From contig NZ_JAFCKB010000002.1 in assembly GCF_018130615.1 (NCBI RefSeq), positions 124,001 through 188,000 of the forward strand: DNA of 64,000 bases, read 5' to 3'. The DNA is from Bradyrhizobium manausense. Its GTDB lineage: Bacteria > Pseudomonadota > Alphaproteobacteria > Rhizobiales > Xanthobacteraceae. Position 1 is the first letter of the stretch, and each line of letters opens with the position of its first letter. Below are positions 59,902 to 64,000 of the stretch, one piece after another. The position numbers and the translations under genes were made by a program. Under the pieces are notes generated by a model that was not told the DNA's origin, made no database searches, and worked only from the letters and a program-made list of their open reading frames with translations.

Positions 59902-61194
59902 TCAGTTCGCCCGCTTGATGTCGGTGCGGATGGTCCTCGCCGCCCAGACGAACAGCAGGGCGCCGAGCGTGGTCGTGATCGCGGCCGAGAGCAGCGAATA
60001 GCGCACGGCGTCCGCGCCATAGCTGCCCTTCAGCGCGTCGTTGACCACGCCGACGGCGAGGGGGCCGACGCCCTGGCCGAAGCAGGTCGCGGTGAGCGCG
60101 ATCAGGGCGGAGGCGAGTGCGCGCATGCTGGGCTTCGCCACCGTCTGCGCGATCGCGAAGATCGGCCCGAGGTGGAAGCCGACCAGGAACGAGGTCATAG
60201 CCAGCATCGCGACCATCATGGCAAAATCCTGCGTCAGCATGCACAGCGCGAAGACGGGGCCGGCCAGCCCCGATGTGATCGCCGGCGCCCAGAGCTTCCA
60301 GCGGTCATCGCGGCGGCTGATTTGCGCCACCACGAAACCGCCGAGCAGGGTGCCGGCCATGCCGGCGAGGCCCTTGAAGGTGCCGGCATAGGTGCCGATC
60401 TCGGCGCTCGACAGATGGTGCACGCGCGCGAGGAAGGGCGGGATCCAGGCTGCGGTGGCATAGTTGGTATAAGTGGTCAGGCAGAAGCCGATCAGCACGA
60501 TGACAAAACTTTGCTGCGAGGCCAGGAAGCGCAGCGTCGGCCCGAGCGGCTCGGGTACGAAGTTTTCCTGCATCGCGCCGCGCTTCGGCTCGGAGATCGT
60601 CAGCCACAGGATCAGCGCGAGCAGGATGCCCGGCAGGCCCGCGACATAGAAGGCCATGCGCCAGCCATAGTGCTGGTTGACATAGCCGCCAACGAAATAG
60701 CCGAGAAAGACGCCGAGATAGGTGCCGATGGCATAGATGCCGAGCGCGCGCGGACGCTCGTTCTTGGCAAAGAGATCGGCGACGATCGACTGCGAGGCCG
60801 GAGAGCCCGCGGATTCGCCGATGCCGACGCCGATCCTGGCAAACGCCAGTGCGGTGACGCTCGCGGCCATGCCGCACAGTGCGGTCATCGCGCTCCAGAA
60901 CGCGAACGCCAGGGCTACGATGTTGCGGCGGTTGAGCCTGTCGGCGACGCGCGCGATGGGAATGCCGAGCAGGGAGTAGAACAGCGCGAAGCCGAACCCC
61001 GCGAGCAGGCCCATCATGGTGTCGCTGAGCTGGAACTCCTTCTTGATCGGCTCGATCAGGACGTTGAAGATCGTGCGGTCGAGGAAGTTCAGCGCGTAGA
61101 TGATGGTGAGCAGGCCCAGCACGTAATAGCGCCGCGCCGCGGGCTTTGCGGCAGCGGCCGCTTGCGCCGACATTTGTGACGTCACATCGACCAT
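59902..61194 (-). CDS. Spinster-type MFS transporter
   Basis: A 430-residue 12-helix major facilitator of the spinster/anion-cation-symporter outline. The helix-1 motif is YALNFLDRTIFNVLIEPIKKEF, the loop 2-3 signature is GIPIARVADRLNRRN, and GIGESAGSPASQSIVADLF lies in helix 4-5. The ATG at 61194 is used; the TTG at 61206 would add four residues. It is 159 bp downstream of the Rieske oxygenase gene on the same strand, separated by a palindromic repeat, so it may import the oxygenase's substrate. Specificity unknown. Confidence 0.87.
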   Translation of the reverse strand: MVDVTSQMSAQAAAAAKPAARRYYVLGLLTIIYALNFLDRTIFNVLIEPIKKEFQLSDTMMGLLAGFGFALFYSLLGIPIARVADRLNRRNIVALAFAFWSAMTALCGMAASVTALAFARIGVGIGESAGSPASQSIVADLFAKNERPRALGIYAIGTYLGVFLGYFVGGYVNQHYGWRMAFYVAGLPGILLALILWLTISEPKRGAMQENFVPEPLGPTLRFLASQQSFVIVLIGFCLTTYTNYATAAWIPPFLARVHHLSSAEIGTYAGTFKGLAGMAGTLLGGFVVAQISRRDDRWKLWAPAITSGLAGPVFALCMLTQDFAMMVAMLAMTSFLVGFHLGPIFAIAQTVAKPSMRALASALIALTATCFGQGVGPLAVGVVNDALKGSYGADAVRYSLLSAAITTTLGALLFVWAARTIRTDIKRAN

Positions 61195-61256
61195 CGCTTC
61201 CCCCAAATTGTCTTTGTTATCGTTGTCGGTCCAGCCCGGAGCGAAGCCGGCAGCCC

Positions 61257-61352
61257 TAAAGCGTTTTCGAGCGAAGTGGATACCGGTTCGCGTAAGGAAA
61301 ACGCGTTAAGACAAGGAGCTGGAGTCGCGTTCCGATTCTATCGGAATGGGGC
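61257..61352. repeat. Palindromic repeat, AAGCGTTTTCGAGCGAAGTGGATACC family
   Basis: The unit reads AAAGCGTTTTCGAGCGAAGT near 61258, then GGATACCGGTTCGCGTAAGG, an inverted AAACGCGTT part, and a terminal hairpin GTTCCGATTCTATCGGAATGG (61329-61349). A degenerate copy is at 8108-8180. It fills the space between the MFS gene and the 3' end of the Rieske oxygenase gene. Confidence 0.85.
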
Positions 61353-61353
61353 T

Positions 61354-62544
61354 CTAGCCTTCGCGGATGTAATTCCCCGCTTCGAATGCGACCGGGGGCG
61401 CGCTTGTGTCGAACGAGACGCCGATCGGGTCGCGGCCGGCGGCGAGTGCCTCGAGCTGGTCGCTCAGCATGCGCCGGATCAACAGGATGCCGCGATCGCT
61501 CTGGCCGAAATGCTCCTCGGAGTGAACCGTCACCCCGCCCTGGCCGACCTGGGCCTCATAGTCGCCCGGAAATTTCTGGTGCTCCTCCTCGGTCATGTCC
61601 CACCAGAATTTGCCGTTGAACTTCGAGCGCATGCGGCTGATCTCGCCAGGCGTCTTGACGCGGCCGGCGACGTAGATGCGGAACGAGGTGTCGTCGATCG
61701 GAAGAACCCAGCCGAGCGACTCGACGCGCGCGAACTGGGCGACGCGCGGGTTCGGCACCACGCGCAGCGTCGGCAGCGCCGCCTCGCTGACGCGATAGAA
61801 CACCTTGCCGTCGTCCTGCTTGCGCTCCGAACGCACGAGGACGCCGCGCGGCGACTTCTCGAACTTCACCTCCGGAATCGAGGCCATCATGTTGGTGAAT
61901 TGCGGACCCGAGAACGAGCCGTGCAGCACCGGCACGTGGTAGGGATCGACCACGTTCTCGAAATGCTGGAGCCAGTTGCAGGGGATTATGGCGGGACCGC
62001 CGCCGCCGATCGAGGAATCGTCGGCTTCGACCAGCTCGCCGTCGTCCATATTTTCCAGGCATTCGTAGGCGGGCAGCACCGGGCGTTTCTCGGCCGGGCC
62101 CATATAGGCGAAGATCAGGCCGTAGCGTTCTTCGACGGGGTACCAGGGCTGGCGCACTTTGTCCTTGAACTGGCCGCCGTCGGGCTCGCAGGGCTGCTCC
62201 AGGCAATGGCCTTCAGCGTCGAATTTCCAGCCGTGATAGCAGCAGCGGATGCCGTCTTCCTCGACCTTGCCATAGTAGAGCGTGGTGCCGCGGTGACAGC
62301 AGCGGGCGTGCAACAGGCCGGCCCGGCCATGCTTGTCGCGGAACAGCACCAGATCCTCGCCCAGGGCGCGAACCTTCTTCGGTGTGTCGGTGGCGTCGCT
62401 GGTGAGCCCGACCGGATGCCAGTAGCGGCGGAGCAACTCGCCCATTGGCGTGCCGCGCGTCACCGAGGTCAGCTCGCTGCGGGTGTGCGCCGGCTTCATC
62501 GCATAGGCCGTGCCGAGATCGCGATCCCGCTGGGTGATGGTCAT
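61354..62544 (-). CDS. Rieske-type aromatic-ring-hydroxylating oxygenase subunit
   Basis: A 396-residue alpha-type oxygenase component, phthalate 4,5-dioxygenase-like. The Rieske [2Fe-2S] cluster ligands are Cys82 and His84 (RCCHRG) and Cys101 and His104 (CCYHGWKFD). The mononuclear iron ligands include His203 and His208 in NVVDPYHVPVLH, with the bridging Asp at 200. The start at 62544 follows GGGAGG. Ferredoxin/reductase partners are not in the window. It is divergent from a MarR regulator, with a TGACA-A-TGTCA palindrome between them, and close to the MFS transporter gene, which makes an aromatic-degradation unit likely. Substrate not identifiable. Confidence 0.92.
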   Translation of the reverse strand: MTITQRDRDLGTAYAMKPAHTRSELTSVTRGTPMGELLRRYWHPVGLTSDATDTPKKVRALGEDLVLFRDKHGRAGLLHARCCHRGTTLYYGKVEEDGIRCCYHGWKFDAEGHCLEQPCEPDGGQFKDKVRQPWYPVEERYGLIFAYMGPAEKRPVLPAYECLENMDDGELVEADDSSIGGGGPAIIPCNWLQHFENVVDPYHVPVLHGSFSGPQFTNMMASIPEVKFEKSPRGVLVRSERKQDDGKVFYRVSEAALPTLRVVPNPRVAQFARVESLGWVLPIDDTSFRIYVAGRVKTPGEISRMRSKFNGKFWWDMTEEEHQKFPGDYEAQVGQGGVTVHSEEHFGQSDRGILLIRRMLSDQLEALAAGRDPIGVSFDTSAPPVAFEAGNYIREG

Positions 62545-62614
62545 GCTGATCCTCCCGCTGTCGGCCGTGACGGCCGGGCTTTTGTTGTCTTGCCCTCAGT
62601 GAAAAATAATTCGA

Positions 62615-62625
62615 TGACAATGTCA
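62615..62625. promoter_or_regulatory. Candidate MarR operator, TGACAATGTCA
   Basis: A palindrome of two 5-bp arms (TGACA, TGTCA) around one A, centred 76 bp upstream of the Rieske oxygenase start and about 100 bp upstream of the MarR start. The position between divergent genes suits an operator. Confidence 0.4.
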
Positions 62626-62720
62626 ACGATCTTCTAAATGCCTCTTAGTCGCATTTGACCGGGACGGCGCAGCCGGGGCGCGGACTTGGCAGGCCCCGGC
62701 TTTCTTGGCAGAGGTGGATC

Positions 62721-63236
62721 ATGAGCCAGACCGAGAGCAGGGGCGGGTCGACGTCGCCCGAAGCGGACGAGAGTGATCCGCCGGCGCCGATCACCGTGAT
62801 GCTGTCGTCACGGCTGATGGTGCTGGCCAATTTGCTCAAGCGCGGTGCCATTCTGCGCTACAAGCGTCTCACCGGATTGTCCTCGGTCGAGTTCGGTCTC
62901 GTCGCATCGCTCGGCCGCCGGCCGCCGATGAGCGTGGCGCGGCTAGCCGAGGCGGTCGGTCAGGACAAGGGACAGATCAGCCGCGCGCTGGCCAATCTGT
63001 TGTCGCGCAAGCTGATCGCGAAATCGGCAAATCCGAAAGACAGCCGCGAGGTTCTGATCTCGCTGACCGCCGCGGGGCTGGCGGCGCATGATGCGATTGT
63101 CGAAGGCGCGCAGGAGCGCAATCAGCGCCTGCTTGCACATCTGAGCGAAGCCGAGTTCGAAATGTTGTTCCAGCATGTCGATCGCCTCACGGCGATCGCC
63201 GCCGAGATGCTCGAGATCGAGAAGAACACGCGCTGA
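62721..63236 (+). CDS. MarR family transcriptional regulator
   Basis: A 171-residue winged-helix regulator with an N-terminal Ser/Asp/Pro-rich extension. The helix-turn-helix is SVARLAEAVGQDKGQISRAL and the wing is AKSANPKDSREVLISLT, a normal MarR wing. The ATG at 62721 follows GAGGTGGATC; the frame opens earlier at 62655 but that part is not conserved in appearance. It is divergent from the Rieske oxygenase gene and likely represses it in the absence of an aromatic effector. Its coding region ends 166 bp before the TonB receptor start. Confidence 0.87.
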   Translation: MSQTESRGGSTSPEADESDPPAPITVMLSSRLMVLANLLKRGAILRYKRLTGLSSVEFGLVASLGRRPPMSVARLAEAVGQDKGQISRALANLLSRKLIAKSANPKDSREVLISLTAAGLAAHDAIVEGAQERNQRLLAHLSEAEFEMLFQHVDRLTAIAAEMLEIEKNTR

Positions 63237-63270
63237 TCGCCCGGACATCTCCGAGCGCGCTGGAGCGCTT

Positions 63271-63301
63271 CTAAGAGTCTCTCTAAGAGTCCTTCTAAGA
63301 G
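63271..63301. promoter_or_regulatory. Three 12-bp-spaced CTAAGAG direct repeats upstream of the TonB receptor
   Basis: CTAAGAG occurs at 63271-63277, 63283-63289 and 63295-63301, each separated by exactly 12 bp. They lie about 100-130 bp upstream of the receptor start and look like regulator-binding iterons. The TTCTAA half-site resembles one arm of the rhizobial Irr iron-control element, but no opposing arm is seen. Confidence 0.5.
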
Positions 63302-63402
63302 CCTTTCAATTAGGGATATCGCGCGCGCTCCCCTAAGCGTCACCCCATCGCATGCCGTCCGGGGACAGGCGGCATGATGCATCGGATGCACATTGGGGTG
63401 GC

Positions 63403-64000
63403 GTGTTGAACAGTCTTGGAATGCTGCGGTCGGCCGTGTTGGCGACCGCGTCCGCTTGGGTCTTGATGCCGCAGGCATCGCTTGCACAATCGCCATCGCA
63501 AGGTGGCGCGCAGAGCCTGCCGCCGGTGAACGTGGCGGCACCTGAACCGCGCCGCCGCGCAGCCGCACCTGTGCGGCGCCGCGCGGAGAGCCAGCTACAG
63601 GCAGCGAACAGCCGCAAACCGCAGCCGCAACGCAATGTCGGCGTCGTCGAGAATCCGCGTGGTCCGGTGCGTGGCTATGTCGCTGGTCGCAGCTCGTCGG
63701 GCACCAAGATCAACACGCCGATCATGGAGACGCCGCAGGCGGTGTCGGTGATCGGCGCCGAGCAGATTCGCGATCAGAAGCCAGCCAAGTTTGACGAGAT
63801 ATTGCGTTATTCGGCTGGCGTCCGCGCTGGAACGTTTGGTGCAGATACGCGTAACGACTGGTTCCTGATCCGTGGCTTCAAATCGGACGATGTCGGCCTC
63901 TTCCTCGACGGCATGCAGCTGTTCTACACGTCCTACGCGAGCTGGAAGCTCCAGCCGTTCAATCTGGAGCGTGTGGACATCCTGCGCGGCCCGTCCGCGG
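63403..64000 (+). CDS. TonB-dependent siderophore-type receptor (5' part)
   Basis: The gene runs off the right end of the window; about 199 codons are present with no stop. The start is taken at the GTG 63403 (a TTG at 63406 is next). A signal peptide with a hydrophobic core (AVLATASAWVLMPQASLAQ) is followed by a Pro/Arg-rich linker and the plug domain: INTPIMETPQAVSVIGAEQI, the FDEILRYSAGVRAGTFG segment, and the GVRAG...DWFLIRGF and LFLDGMQLFYTSYASW blocks, ending in ERVDILRGPSA, all typical of siderophore receptors. It would sit in the outer membrane and use TonB-ExbBD energy. Confidence 0.88.
   Translation, partial: MLNSLGMLRSAVLATASAWVLMPQASLAQSPSQGGAQSLPPVNVAAPEPRRRAAAPVRRRAESQLQAANSRKPQPQRNVGVVENPRGPVRGYVAGRSSSGTKINTPIMETPQAVSVIGAEQIRDQKPAKFDEILRYSAGVRAGTFGADTRNDWFLIRGFKSDDVGLFLDGMQLFYTSYASWKLQPFNLERVDILRGPSA

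Overview
The window is a high-GC alphaproteobacterial chromosome segment that reads as a Bradyrhizobium-type genome. The evidence is gcrA, a glnB-glnA pair, two heat-shock/protease genes followed by lon, nfeD-slipin, heme A synthase, and many palindromic intergenic repeats of the kind scattered through Bradyrhizobium genomes. No rRNA, CRISPR array, phage block or IS transposase was seen. The window starts in an intergenic terminator and ends inside a TonB-dependent receptor gene. The genus assignment rests on protein recognition, not on a search.

Layout. 0-8 kb: gcrA, a small conserved protein, an acetamidase/formamidase, a YdcF-like protein, a DUF169 protein, a tandem pair of saccharopine-dehydrogenase-like reductases, and an FAD monooxygenase divergent from a MarR regulator with a clear direct-repeat operator candidate. 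8-17 kb: a surface-polysaccharide locus (Wzy/O-antigen-ligase-type polymerase, WcaJ/ExoY-type priming transferase, GT4 glycosyltransferase, ExoP/Wzc-like copolymerase, FemAB/BioF2-like acyltransferase, NodB-fold protein). Two of its members look like pseudoenzymes: the ExoP-like protein lacks the P-loop lysine, and the NodB-fold protein lacks all three canonical metal ligands. No flippase or outer-membrane export protein is present. 17-31 kb: DUF2842, heme A synthase, a secreted protein, a methyltransferase, metY, a CoA-binding protein, enoyl-CoA hydratase, a thioesterase, rplM-rpsI, a diguanylate cyclase, an AI-2E-family permease, a PuuD-like amidase and nfeD-slipin.

31-44 kb: glnA and glnB (minus strand, with a sigma-54 promoter candidate upstream of glnB), NAD(P)HX repair enzyme, an acetyltransferase, a Tat-exported multicopper-oxidase-fold protein that has lost most copper ligands, tRNA-Leu, then tig, clpP, clpX and lon. 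44-56 kb: an inserted-looking block between lon and the HU gene, with tRNA-Val at one end and tRNA-Asp just beyond hup. It carries a CzcCBA plus CDF divalent-metal efflux operon with a small His/Cys-rich membrane protein at its head, a 24-residue membrane peptide, a PhnA-like membrane protein and peptidase T. 56-64 kb: a TPR/O-GlcNAc-transferase-like glycosyltransferase, a small membrane protein, a Tat-type alpha/beta hydrolase, an MFS transporter, a Rieske oxygenase, a MarR regulator, and the 5' part of a TonB-dependent siderophore-type receptor preceded by three 12-bp-spaced direct repeats.

How it works together. Protein quality control (tig, clpP, clpX, lon), nitrogen sensing (glnB-glnA), translation (rplM-rpsI) and cell-cycle control (gcrA) form the conserved backbone. 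Accessory modules (polysaccharide, metal efflux, aromatic oxidation, iron uptake) sit between them and are frequently bordered by palindromic repeats. The most interesting material is the cluster of apparent pseudoenzymes, the lon-hup interruption, an orphan terminator in the czc leader, and several regulatory motifs.
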